Part shown: positions 1 to 9,362 of the stretch, one piece after another | Position numbering within the stretch: position 1 is the first letter of the stretch | Layout: each line of letters opens with the position of its first letter | DNA from: Candidatus Anammoxibacter sp. | GTDB lineage: Bacteria; Planctomycetota; Brocadiia; Brocadiales; Anammoxibacteraceae | Direction of reading: 5' to 3' | NCBI GenBank assembly: GCA_021777055.1 | Contig: JAIQZO010000101.1 | Coordinates: forward strand, 62,001-126,000 | Length of the DNA: 64,000 nt | The notes under the pieces: model-generated | The model's database searches: none | What the model was told of the DNA's origin: nothing | Seen by the model: the letters and a program-made list of their open reading frames with translations, nothing else | Position numbers and translations under genes: made by a program

Positions 1-680
1 TTTACAATACTATCATTAAGGATAATTGGGGCAGTAGGAGTGTATCTGGCATTTTCGTTGCTAACGGCTCACTTATAATGGAAAATTCCTTTGTAATTGA
101 TAACTTATCACCTAACGAAGATTCTGATGGTGGTGGAATTTCTCTTAATGCAAGCTCCTGTGAGATTGTAAATTCTGTTATAGCAGGTAATTCGTGGGCG
201 GAGGAGGGTACAGCTGGAGGACTTATTTTTGAGAATGGCAGTGACTACCAACTCACTAATTGCAATATTGTAGGCAATCATAGCCCAAACTCAATTGGTG
301 CCGCCATCCGTGTCCGAGATGCATATGTCACTTTAACAAACTGCATCGTTTCTGACAATATTGGCATAACCGGTTTAGATGAGGAGGATTGTTCCGGTAA
401 TTCATCTATTACCTTGAATTACTGCAATACTTTCAACAACAGCCCTGATGGTTGCGTAAATGTCACGAGAAACAATTGTTTAGGCAATCCACCCACTGCC
501 GGAGTTGATTCGCTCTTCCTAGACCCGGCAACTTATAATTTCCATCTAACCTCCGGTTCTCCTTGTATAGACACCGGGACATCAGAAGGCGCTGCAAATT
601 TTGACATTGATGGAGATGTTAGGCCACAAGGATCAGGTTATGAAATTGGTGTAGATGAGTATACAGGAGAAATCCCTTGA
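1..680 (+). CDS. Secreted parallel beta-helix protein, C-terminal part (5' truncated)
   Basis: The reading frame is open from base 3, so the gene starts left of the window. The first ATG inside the window (base 78) is probably not the start, because the residues before it continue the same repeat pattern. The protein has short repeats rich in Asn, Ile, Ser and Gly (such as SVIAGN, CNIVGN, CIVSDN) that form rungs of a right-handed beta helix. It ends with a choice-of-anchor-Q-like tail: GSPCIDTGT followed by DIDGDVRPQGSGYEIGVDEY. Proteins of this type are normally exported and surface-associated, but the signal peptide lies outside the window. The substrate or role is unknown. It resembles the next gene downstream, so the two may be paralogues. 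Confidence 0.85.
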   Translation, partial: YNTIIKDNWGSRSVSGIFVANGSLIMENSFVIDNLSPNEDSDGGGISLNASSCEIVNSVIAGNSWAEEGTAGGLIFENGSDYQLTNCNIVGNHSPNSIGAAIRVRDAYVTLTNCIVSDNIGITGLDEEDCSGNSSITLNYCNTFNNSPDGCVNVTRNNCLGNPPTAGVDSLFLDPATYNFHLTSGSPCIDTGTSEGAANFDIDGDVRPQGSGYEIGVDEYTGEIP

Positions 681-754
681 ATTAGCCCCGGTGATATTTT
701 CCCAACTTCTGTATTGGTGGTGGCGAATATATGGTTGACGAATACTGTGTTATC

Positions 755-803
755 ACCCCGTGGTAGATACTGTAGATGTCCATTACTACCACGGGGTATT
801 TTA
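755..803 (+). terminator. Probable terminator hairpin after the truncated beta-helix gene
   Basis: A perfect 12-bp GC-rich inverted repeat (ACCCCGTGGTAG at 755-766, CTACCACGGGGT at 786-797) with a 19-nt loop is followed by ATTTTAG. It lies about 75 nt after the upstream stop codon and before the ribosome-binding site of the next gene. The U-tract is weak and the loop long, so a regulatory RNA structure is also possible. Confidence 0.5.
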
Positions 804-874
804 GTCGACTTTTCGCTTCCATAAAGACTTCTTTCTCGACATAACTAAAGCATAAGGAAGAGAGGAGGCAAACT

Positions 875-3800
875 ATGAATTTCAAATATTTGTATTTAGC
901 AAATAGGATTGCTCTCTTATGTCTCATATCCATTGTGTTTCAATATACCTTGCCCAATGCAAATGCTGCAAGACCGCCCTGTTCGTTTGAAGTTGAAACG
1001 GCTTATGAAGCACCAGGGGGTAGCGGTCATTTTGTAATAAGCGGCATTGCTTGGGACGGCAACAATCTTTGGTCATGTAGGTCAACTAACACAGGATTTG
1101 GTAAAATCTATAAACACAATATGGATCTGACCTTATCTGTGCAAAGTGAATACAATTCACCGGGAGAGCTACCAAGTGGACTAACTTGGGACGGTCAAAA
1201 TCTTTGGTCGTTTGATGGGCAGAGAGAGAGAATTTATAAGCACAATATGGATCTGACCTTATCTGTGCAAAGTGAATACGATCTGTCTGGAGGGCCGCCT
1301 ATAGGTGCGGTTGCTTGGGACGGTCAAAATCTTTGGTCTAGTGCTGATGGAAAATTTAGAAAACATAATATGGATTCAACACTATCTATCGCGTTTGAAA
1401 CAGATAGTATACACGGCACAAGTGGTCTTAGCTTCTCTGAAGACGGAAAAAATATATGGACCATAGATCTTTGGGGCAGATATTCTGGGGAGGCAACCAT
1501 TATTAGACATAATTTGGATTCGTCTTCAGCTAACACTTATATGGTTCCCGAATCTGGTAGGAACGATGGTTGGACGGGACTTGCCTGGGATAATAATTAT
1601 CTCTGGGTTTGCAATAGAAGAACTGAACCCAGTGGTAGCAAATATTCAGAAAAAGCTATCTACAAGCTAAAAGCAATCAGACCTGATCATCCCTCATTAA
1701 ATGAGTATGTTACCTTCGATCATAACTCTTCAATATATACATTCACCTCCGATACCGCTGGTTGTCCGGATGGATGTGTTGGCAAATTTAGATTTGACGC
1801 AAATCTTGCAAACATTAGCGATCATTATCTACTTACAAATCTACTGGTGGAGATAGCAGAACTAACAAATGATAACTTAATCCTCACTGATACAGGACTT
1901 ATCGGAAAAGGAAATGGATTTGATGTCCCAGAGAACAATGATTACACGGATGGGATTCTCGGTTCGGGTGAAGATGTCAATGTCCCATTTACTGTTTGCC
2001 TTAAAAACAAAGACCCGTTTAGGTTCTTTGTTGATGTGTATGGGGGCGCTGGAGATACAGATCCAGCAAAAATTACCGTCATGAATACTAACGACAGCGG
2101 ATCGGGGTCGCTTCGGCAATCTATCGCCTATGCAATATCAGGCGGAGAGATAGTCTTTGATCCAAGCCTGTCAGGGCAAACTATCACCTTAACCTGCGAA
2201 GGGCTTTTAATTGACAAAGACTTAACCATTACAGGCCTTGGAGAAGACAATCTAGTTATCAGTGGCGACTTATCATGCCAGGACGCAACTACTCTTGATT
2301 GTTTTTTCTGCGACGGAATAGGCAAAATACTCCAAATTGAAAGCGGAGCTGTTGTAACTATATCAGAGTTGACGATCACGGAAGGAGGTAAAGACACAGA
2401 ATCCGTCGGCGGCATCCGCAACGATGGAACGCTTACAATCAATAGCTGCACAATCTCAAGGAATAGGGGCAGCGGCATCATCAACAATGGCATGCTGACA
2501 ATCAACAACAGCACCATCTCGGAGAATCAGTTTTATAATGGAGGCAATGGGAGCGGCATCTTCAATAATGGTAAGCTGACAATCAATAACAGCACCATCT
2601 CAGGAAACAGAACACATTGCGAGAACCTCTATATTTTCGAAAGGTTAGGCGCTGGCGGTGGCATCTCCAACGGTGTCGATGGAACGCTTACAATCAATAA
2701 CAGTACCATCTCAGGAAATAGTTCATCTAATGCCGGCGGCATTCGTAATGATGGCAAGCTGACAATTAACAACAGCACCATCTCAGAAAATGGTGTAAGT
2801 CAAGAATTTTCCGCCGGTGGTGGCATCTTCAATAGTGAGAGTGGGAATCTGACAATCAGTAATAGCACGATCTCTGGAAACGAAGCTGAATTTGGCGGAG
2901 GCATCCAAAATCATGGCAAGTTGACAATTACCTACAGCACGATTTCAGAGAATGGGAGCTCTGGCATCTCAACCTCACACCACCCCTTTAGCGATGACGA
3001 TGAGACTGGCACGATCGAACTGCAAAACATTATCCTTGCCGGGAATACTGGTGATGAATATTGGGGTAATGGGGCGGATTGTGATATTGGCGGTGAATAT
3101 GAAGTTATATCTTTAGGCAACAACCTTTTTGGCCCCAGCTGTACTTTCACTCTTCAGGACAGTGACCTTGTCGGATGTCCTCGGCTTGGTCCTTTGGCAG
3201 ACAATGGTGGTCCAACATTCACGCACGCTCTTCTTGAAGGAAGTCCAGCTATTGATGCTGGAAGTATAGATCTTTGCCCTTCAACTGACCAGCGAAATTT
3301 AGAGCGTCCTATGGATGGCGATGGCGACGGGATGGCCGTATGTGATATTGGGTCTTTTGAGTTTTATCCTGGTGTGGACGATCTTTGGGTTTGGCTCGGT
3401 GATATTCCGGGATCTGCATCAGTTGGTTGGGACAAATATAGAGTAGACCAAAGTTGGTATCAATCTGGATTTGATGTTGCGGGTATACACTACGACCATG
3501 GAGTCTTTACCCCTGCACCTGCACATGTCTCCTACAATTTAGAGCATGTCACCAACACCTTAGAGGATTGCCGCACTGCTTTCTCCGCTTGTGTCGGTCT
3601 GGAAGATGGTGATGGCAACTGCGGTGATGGTGTGATTTTCCGTGTAAACATAGACGATCAAGACGGGAATAGTTTTGAAATATACAAATCGAATATTATA
3701 CTTAGCGGTGAGACAGTAACATGCTTCAGCCTACCGCTCAATGGTAGTACTACACTTGACCTATTTGTTGACGAGCTTGGAGACAATGGTTGTGATGAGG

Positions 3801-4462
3801 CCGTGTGGGTTAACGCAAAACTGATAACAGACGTGCAGGATTTAAATAATGGGCTAATAGCCTCTTATCCATTTAATGGTAATACCAATGATGAAAGTGG
3901 TAATGGGAAAGATGGGATAGTTTATGGCGCAAGCCTAGCAGAAGATAGATTCGGAAATCCGCAGAGTGCTTATATTTTTAATATTGATGATTACGTTGAT
4001 TGCGGTAATAATATCCTTCATGCATTTACAAATTGGACAATTCATGCCTGGATTAACTGCACAGGTCAGATAAGGCCTCATCAAGACATATATACTGAAA
4101 TGGGAACAAATTGTGGCGACAGAAACCTAATGTTTTCTTTATTTTTCGGCAATTTGATGATTTATCTTGATACATATGGCATAGATGATCAGCATATTAT
4201 TGGAACAAGCAATTTAATCGATTCAAAATGGCATCAAGTTGTTGCGACCAAAAATGGTAACAAAGTAAAATTGTATGTTGATACTGTTATCGAGAAAGAG
4301 GACGTTACCTCAAGGGGAATAGATTCTGAACTTTCAATGCGTATTGGACGTAGTGAACATGTTGGCCTATCTGCTCTTAAAGGCAGGATTGACGACCTCC
4401 GGATCTACAATCGTGCTCTTTCAGAAGCAGAAATAAAAGCTCTTTACAATCTTGGCAAGTAA
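875..4462 (+). CDS. Large secreted protein: propeller-like repeats, beta helix, LamG-like C-terminus
   Basis: This is an 1195-residue exported protein. The start is fixed by AGAGGAGG 11 nt before the ATG. Residues 1-32 form a signal peptide ending ANAA. About residues 55-260 hold five repeats built on G(I/L)AWDGxNLW, resembling blades of a beta-propeller. Residues about 400-770 hold many repeats of the type LTINNSTISGN, a right-handed parallel beta helix, followed by a choice-of-anchor-Q segment (LADNGGPTFTHALLEGSPAIDAG). From about residue 990 there is a LamG/concanavalin-A-like domain that starts ASYPFNGNTNDESGNG and ends DDLRIYNRALSEAEI. Such architectures are found in surface or extracellular proteins that bind or cut polysaccharides. 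No catalytic residues can be assigned. Exact 39-bp DNA repeats in the propeller section point to recent internal duplication. Confidence 0.85.
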   Translation: MNFKYLYLANRIALLCLISIVFQYTLPNANAARPPCSFEVETAYEAPGGSGHFVISGIAWDGNNLWSCRSTNTGFGKIYKHNMDLTLSVQSEYNSPGELPSGLTWDGQNLWSFDGQRERIYKHNMDLTLSVQSEYDLSGGPPIGAVAWDGQNLWSSADGKFRKHNMDSTLSIAFETDSIHGTSGLSFSEDGKNIWTIDLWGRYSGEATIIRHNLDSSSANTYMVPESGRNDGWTGLAWDNNYLWVCNRRTEPSGSKYSEKAIYKLKAIRPDHPSLNEYVTFDHNSSIYTFTSDTAGCPDGCVGKFRFDANLANISDHYLLTNLLVEIAELTNDNLILTDTGLIGKGNGFDVPENNDYTDGILGSGEDVNVPFTVCLKNKDPFRFFVDVYGGAGDTDPAKITVMNTNDSGSGSLRQSIAYAISGGEIVFDPSLSGQTITLTCEGLLIDKDLTITGLGEDNLVISGDLSCQDATTLDCFFCDGIGKILQIESGAVVTISELTITEGGKDTESVGGIRNDGTLTINSCTISRNRGSGIINNGMLTINNSTISENQFYNGGNGSGIFNNGKLTINNSTISGNRTHCENLYIFERLGAGGGISNGVDGTLTINNSTISGNSSSNAGGIRNDGKLTINNSTISENGVSQEFSAGGGIFNSESGNLTISNSTISGNEAEFGGGIQNHGKLTITYSTISENGSSGISTSHHPFSDDDETGTIELQNIILAGNTGDEYWGNGADCDIGGEYEVISLGNNLFGPSCTFTLQDSDLVGCPRLGPLADNGGPTFTHALLEGSPAIDAGSIDLCPSTDQRNLERPMDGDGDGMAVCDIGSFEFYPGVDDLWVWLGDIPGSASVGWDKYRVDQSWYQSGFDVAGIHYDHGVFTPAPAHVSYNLEHVTNTLEDCRTAFSACVGLEDGDGNCGDGVIFRVNIDDQDGNSFEIYKSNIILSGETVTCFSLPLNGSTTLDLFVDELGDNGCDEAVWVNAKLITDVQDLNNGLIASYPFNGNTNDESGNGKDGIVYGASLAEDRFGNPQSAYIFNIDDYVDCGNNILHAFTNWTIHAWINCTGQIRPHQDIYTEMGTNCGDRNLMFSLFFGNLMIYLDTYGIDDQHIIGTSNLIDSKWHQVVATKNGNKVKLYVDTVIEKEDVTSRGIDSELSMRIGRSEHVGLSALKGRIDDLRIYNRALSEAEIKALYNLGK

Positions 4463-4470
4463 TTGGCAAA

Positions 4471-4516
4471 ATAAATAAGTGCAGGAAGTGGTGATCCTGC
4501 GCTTATTTATTTTTAA
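4471..4516 (+). terminator. Rho-independent terminator
   Basis: A 16-bp stem (4471-4486 pairs with 4495-4510, with one G-U pair) closes an 8-nt loop and runs into TTTT. It lies 9 nt after the stop codon of the beta-helix/LamG gene. Its A-rich left flank means it could also stop transcripts of the convergent asnS. Confidence 0.8.
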
Positions 4517-4638
4517 TCTTTGCAACATTTAACCCTGAAATCAAATCTGAATCTTTCTGCACATATTTAGAATTTTCCATTTATGTAACCGTATAAGAAA
4601 AATTAGGAGCAGATTGTAATACTGTTCCTACTATATCC

Positions 4639-5931
4639 CTACGGATAAATACGATATAGCATTCTAGGAAACGGTATAGTTTCCCTAACGTGGCTTGATC
4701 CGCATAGCCAGCCTACTACCCGTTCTATTCCAAGACCAAAGCCCGCATGGGGGACTGATCCGTATCGACGTAAGTCAAGGTACCACTTAAAGGCTTCTTC
4801 CGGTAGATTGTGTCGGTTTATCTTTTCCGACAGTATATCCAATTCATCCTCACGCTGTCCTCCTCCAATTATCTCTCCTACCCCTTCAGGGGCAAGCATA
4901 TCAACACAGAGGGCAAGATTATTGTCTTCAGGGTCATTTTTCATGTAAAATGCCTTTACCTTTGCAGGAAATCTGTGAATAAGTACTGGTTTTTCAAACT
5001 GTTCAACAATAAATGATTCATCCGGCGCGCCGAGATCTCCACCCCATTCAAATTCATGTCCCCCTTTTTGCATCAAATCAACGGCTTCGGTATAGGATAG
5101 TCGCGGGAAAGGGGGAACGATTTTCTTAAGTAGGCTTATATCGCGTTCCAAAGCCTCAAGTTCATCTGGGCGGTTCTTTATGACCCTCTGTACAATATAG
5201 CTTACAAAGTCTTCTGTCATGTCCATGACATCGCTCAGATCAGCATATGCAATCTCGGGTTCTACCATCCAGAACTCTGTCAAATGCTTCCTGGTCTTTG
5301 ATTTTTCCGCACGAAATGAAGGGCCGAAACAATATACCTTTCCAAATGCCATACATGCAGCTTCCATGTATAGTTGCCCGCTTTGAGTAAGATATGCCTT
5401 ATCATCAAAGTAATCCACCTCAAAAAGGGTAGTGGTGCCTTCACATGCTGCAGGGGTAAAAACCGGTGCATCGATTAAAACAAAATCTTTTTCATAAAAA
5501 TAATCCCTTATTGCCTTTACCACTTCATCCCTGATCCGTAAGGTTGCGTGCTGTTTTTTAGACCTGATCCATAAGTGTCTGTTCCCCAGCAGGAAGTCCG
5601 GCCCGTGTGATTTAAGTGAAATTGGATACTCTTCCGCTTTCTGTACTACATTAATGTCCAGGATTGTAAGTTCCACACCCCCGGGAGATCTCTTATCTTC
5701 TCTTACTGTACCGTTTACTATTACGGACGACTCCTGTGGAATTGTACCGCATAAATTAAACAGTTCTTCACTTGCATCGCCTTTAAATAAGACGCATTGC
5801 ACTAGGCCTGTGCCGTCTCTTACGAGTAAGAATTGCATTTTTCCACTGGATCGTTTATTGTATAGCCAACCTTTAAGGCAGACCTCTTTGTCCTTATAGT
5901 TGTTTAGCTGGTTTATATATACTTGGGTCAT
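4639..5931 (-). CDS. asnS: Asparaginyl-tRNA synthetase
   Basis: This cytoplasmic class IIb enzyme charges tRNA-Asn with asparagine using ATP. The N-terminal OB-fold anticodon-binding domain covers roughly residues 1-105 (KGWLYNKRSSGKMQFLLVRD). The catalytic domain follows, with motif 2 around FRAEKSKTRKHLTEFWMVEPE-type residues and motif 3 GFGLGIERVVGWLCG near the C-terminus. At 430 residues it has the normal family length. The ATG at 5931 is preferred over an in-frame GTG six codons upstream, because the GGAGG ribosome-binding site lies within those codons, 11 nt before the ATG. AsnRS and AspRS are close relatives. The start of the catalytic domain and the motif-2 wording favour AsnRS. Confidence 0.9.
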   Translation of the reverse strand: MTQVYINQLNNYKDKEVCLKGWLYNKRSSGKMQFLLVRDGTGLVQCVLFKGDASEELFNLCGTIPQESSVIVNGTVREDKRSPGGVELTILDINVVQKAEEYPISLKSHGPDFLLGNRHLWIRSKKQHATLRIRDEVVKAIRDYFYEKDFVLIDAPVFTPAACEGTTTLFEVDYFDDKAYLTQSGQLYMEAACMAFGKVYCFGPSFRAEKSKTRKHLTEFWMVEPEIAYADLSDVMDMTEDFVSYIVQRVIKNRPDELEALERDISLLKKIVPPFPRLSYTEAVDLMQKGGHEFEWGGDLGAPDESFIVEQFEKPVLIHRFPAKVKAFYMKNDPEDNNLALCVDMLAPEGVGEIIGGGQREDELDILSEKINRHNLPEEAFKWYLDLRRYGSVPHAGFGLGIERVVGWLCGSSHVRETIPFPRMLYRIYP

Positions 5932-6288
5932 ATAACAGTGATCCTCCACAAGATTAACAATGGCTAATCAGTAAGATTAAAAGTTACCGGTTTCAAATTA
6001 TAAAATTTAACCAAACCAGAAGCGCTGCTTTAGCGGCGTTGAGGATTTGGAGATTGAAGTTTGGACAAATATAATGTAAATCAGGGCTTAAAATGGGTGA
6101 TTTATTAACTTTCCCTTCCCTTATAGTATTACTTTATAAAAACTTCTTTTTTACAATAAAAAACATAGAAAAACAAATACAACTCTATTCTGAATTCAGA
6201 CTTCTGTATTCTCAATCTTGGTTGCAGTTATGTTGCACTATGTTACTTTAATTATTTTTATAATAAACAACATTAATTAACTATTCAA
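5932..6288. other. Intergenic region between divergent asnS and the spermidine-synthase-like gene
   Basis: There is no gene here. It holds a small hairpin at 6022-6040 (CGCTGC-TTTA-GCGGCG type). Bases 6066-6118 resemble a segment upstream of moxR (28085-28138). TTGCAC at 6233 and TATAAT at 6259 lie upstream of the plus-strand gene, but their 20-nt spacing is too long for a confident promoter. Confidence 0.5.
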
Positions 6289-9200
6289 TTGAAATTTGAA
6301 CGATTCCATATGCAGTGGTCTGTTAAAGCGGTAATTCTATTCTTGTTTTTTCTTTCGGGGACTACCGGGCTTATCTATGAAGTGTTATGGATAAGGATGT
6401 TCGGGCTGGTTCTGGGAAACACAACTTATGCCATAAGTATAACACTTGGGGCGTTTTTTACAGGGTTAGCAATAGGGGGATATCTCTTTGGACGATACGT
6501 TGACAGTCTTGTTGATGGGACCTCCTCAGGGAAAAATCCTGATACGAAGGCAAGGGATGGGAACAAGGTTGTTCGTATGTATGGGTACCTGGAGTTAGGT
6601 ATAGGTGTCTCTGCACTATTTGTTGGCGTTGGTATTTCTTCCATGCAGGAGCTGTTTATATGGGTTAACCGGAATATTGAATCATCGGTAACGGTAATTA
6701 ATATTACCAGATTTTTCTTTTCATTTCTGCTGTTGTTAATACCCACAACATTAATGGGTGCAACACTGCCGGTTATAAGTAAATTTATTATAAGGCAGTA
6801 TCAGAATATCGGCCGCGGAGTTGGTATGATCTATGGCATAAATACATTGGGCGCTGCCATTGGATGCCTAATCACAGGCTTTTATCTAATCCGCACTTTT
6901 GGTGTTAGCACAACAGTATATATAGGAGTTATTATAAATCTGTTTATAGGAGTTTTAATACTTGTTCTAGAACGGGCAAAATTTTTTAATAGTTCCGCCG
7001 ATAAAGCAGATATAAATAAAGAGAGCGATGTTATTAACCATTCAGGAAACAGGCGAAAATCTATAAAAGGAAAAGAGTGCACATACCAGCGATCTACGCA
7101 GATCATCGTACTGGTCCTGTTCGGCTTGATAGGTTTCACATCTATAGCATATGAAATAGTATGGACCAGAATGCTTTCATCTATATTCCTTAACAGCATT
7201 TACAGCTTTACTACAATGCTGGTAACGTTTCTATGTGGGCTCTCCATTGGGGCAGCAATCTCTTTACGGTTATTGAAAAAGAATAACGATCCGTTATTTT
7301 TGTTAAGTATTATAGAATTTGCAGTAGGTATATCGGCCATTCTCCTTATATTTCTGTTTAACTCCCTTCCCGGAATGTCTCAAACTATTTTATTGCTTCT
7401 ACAGGCTAAAACATCGGTTGCATGGAACCTCAATGTTTGCGCGGAGTTTATACTTGCATTTATGGTGATGATTATTCCTTGTATTCTTATCGGCATCACA
7501 CTGCCGGCAGGGAGCATGATTATCACAAAAGAGATACGTCTACTGGGAAGGGGAGTGGGAAGTATCTATTCAATTAATACGGTTGGTGGCATATTAGGTG
7601 CGGCATTGACAGGGTGTATACTTATTCCATTTATAGGTTTAAAGTTCAGCGAATTAACTATGGCAGGTTTAAACATAGGGATTGGAGTGGCCTTCTTTCT
7701 GTGTGCTTACAATCTTAACAAAGCGGAGAATCGCAAGTTTTCTCCTTTAAAAAAAATGATCATACCGATATTCTTCTCTGTGGCGGTTATTGCTGGTATT
7801 TTCTGTTCTTTAAAAGACATTAGGGTATGGGATAGCGAGGGAGAGCTGTTGTATTACAAGGAAGATGCTGCCGCGACAGTTTCTGTTGTAAGGGAGAAAG
7901 ACGGTAATAAAAAACTTATAGTAAATAAAAAATATACGTTAGGGACCAGCAAGGCGGTGGCACTCCAAAAACGTATGGGTTATTTTCCGCTCTTGCTGCA
8001 CAACAATCCTAAAGAGGTGCTTGTCATTGGTATGGGAACAGGCATAACTTTGAGTGCTGCTGCGTCGTATAAATCAACAGATACTGTAAAATGTATAGAG
8101 GTTATCTCATCTGTTGCTGAAGCGGCCAGTGAGTTTTTTGCCATAGAGAATAATATGGCTTGCAAAAATGATAAGGTAGAGATAATAGTAGATGACGGAC
8201 GAAATTTTCTGTTAGTTAATAAAGAGAGGTACGATGTAATTATGTCTGACCTTTTTGTGCCATATCATGCCGGAGCGGGATCGTTATATACGGAAGAGCA
8301 TTTTAAAGTCTGTAAAGAGCGGTTAAATGATGGAGGTCTATTTTGTCAGTGGCTTCCACTCTACCAAATGTCATCCAAAGAGTTTAAGATTATCTGCCGA
8401 ACATTCCTTTCTGTTTTTCCTAAGGCAACTTTATGGTTTTGCAATTTTGAAAAGGGATTTATTTGTGGACTTGTGGGTACAAAAGAGAGGTTGCAAATTG
8501 ATTTTGCCGCCTTAAAGGAAAACATGGATGATGCCATAGCAAAAAATCAGTTTAAGGGGGCGATGTTCGGTTCACCGGAAGAGGTTTTGAGCCTGTTTAT
8601 TACAGACGATACCGGTTTAAAATCATTTACAGCCGATTCTATGGTAAATACAGACAACTCTCCGGTAATAGAGTTTACTGCGCCAAAAAACCTTTACCGG
8701 TTCTTGCGGAATGCCCAAAATAATAATATAACAGCAAAGCTAGAAGATAAACACATCGGAGTTCATAATCTTTCAGTGGTTGCCGGCATAATGAAAAACA
8801 TTTTACCTGCATCATATTATGATAAACCAAATGGTTCACAATTAAACGATACGGTAATCGCAGCTGATTCGGGATCAGAGGCAGAAATAAAAAATCTAGG
8901 TTACTATTCTGAAGCTGTACACCACATTGCGACCGGGATGCTGCATTTTTATAATGATGAGTTTGTAGAGGCTGAAGATGAATTTCTCACTGCCTGGGAG
9001 TTGGCGCCCGATCATCTCTATTTGCGAAAGATGTTTCTGGATCTGTCTGTCCGTCTGTACCAAAACGGCAACTACGATGAAACTATATTTATCAATGAAA
9101 AGCTTTCACAATCGGAGCGAAAGGATATTAATCCATTCATCTATTTTTATCTGGGACTTGCTTACCAGGCACAAGGTCAGGTTGACAATGCCATATCTGC

Positions 9201-9291
9201 ATATAAAAGCGCTATAGCGCTTGATCCGCCAAACAAGGCGGCAATTCATTACAACCTAGGTATATTGTACCGAAGTCAGGGTGGAAATTGA
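6289..9291 (+). CDS. Polytopic membrane protein fused to a spermidine-synthase-like domain and TPRs
   Basis: This is a 1000-residue protein. Residues 1 to about 495 contain two blocks of hydrophobic segments that each begin with a GxTGL/FTSIAYEIVWTRM-like motif, the pattern of the fused MFS/spermidine-synthase family. About residues 530-790 form a Rossmann methyltransferase-like aminopropyltransferase fold: VLVIGMGTG near 582 is the nucleotide loop and MSDLFVP near 653 supplies the catalytic-type Asp. From about residue 870 there are TPR repeats. The family is commonly annotated as spermidine synthase, but most members are uncharacterised and the polyamine activity is not shown. The TTG at 6289 or the ATG at 6310 may be the start; neither has a clear ribosome-binding site. 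The last TPR is cut by an apparent frameshift near 9285, and the homologous reading continues in another frame to 9340. Confidence 0.85.
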   Translation: MKFERFHMQWSVKAVILFLFFLSGTTGLIYEVLWIRMFGLVLGNTTYAISITLGAFFTGLAIGGYLFGRYVDSLVDGTSSGKNPDTKARDGNKVVRMYGYLELGIGVSALFVGVGISSMQELFIWVNRNIESSVTVINITRFFFSFLLLLIPTTLMGATLPVISKFIIRQYQNIGRGVGMIYGINTLGAAIGCLITGFYLIRTFGVSTTVYIGVIINLFIGVLILVLERAKFFNSSADKADINKESDVINHSGNRRKSIKGKECTYQRSTQIIVLVLFGLIGFTSIAYEIVWTRMLSSIFLNSIYSFTTMLVTFLCGLSIGAAISLRLLKKNNDPLFLLSIIEFAVGISAILLIFLFNSLPGMSQTILLLLQAKTSVAWNLNVCAEFILAFMVMIIPCILIGITLPAGSMIITKEIRLLGRGVGSIYSINTVGGILGAALTGCILIPFIGLKFSELTMAGLNIGIGVAFFLCAYNLNKAENRKFSPLKKMIIPIFFSVAVIAGIFCSLKDIRVWDSEGELLYYKEDAAATVSVVREKDGNKKLIVNKKYTLGTSKAVALQKRMGYFPLLLHNNPKEVLVIGMGTGITLSAAASYKSTDTVKCIEVISSVAEAASEFFAIENNMACKNDKVEIIVDDGRNFLLVNKERYDVIMSDLFVPYHAGAGSLYTEEHFKVCKERLNDGGLFCQWLPLYQMSSKEFKIICRTFLSVFPKATLWFCNFEKGFICGLVGTKERLQIDFAALKENMDDAIAKNQFKGAMFGSPEEVLSLFITDDTGLKSFTADSMVNTDNSPVIEFTAPKNLYRFLRNAQNNNITAKLEDKHIGVHNLSVVAGIMKNILPASYYDKPNGSQLNDTVIAADSGSEAEIKNLGYYSEAVHHIATGMLHFYNDEFVEAEDEFLTAWELAPDHLYLRKMFLDLSVRLYQNGNYDETIFINEKLSQSERKDINPFIYFYLGLAYQAQGQVDNAISAYKSAIALDPPNKAAIHYNLGILYRSQGGN

Positions 9292-9362
9292 CAAGTCTAT
9301 GGATGCATTTGAAAAGGCTGGCAGCAAAAAGGGAATTTAGAAAAGGTTGTATCTCTTTTTTT

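Noticed and set aside
2128..2517. 129-codon minus-strand frame inside the large secreted protein gene
   Set aside because: It is antisense to the repetitive beta-helix region and shows no ribosome-binding site or family motif.
6233..6264. TTGCAC/TATAAT pair as promoter of the spermidine-synthase-like gene
   Set aside because: The 20-nt spacing is too long for a reliable sigma-70 promoter.
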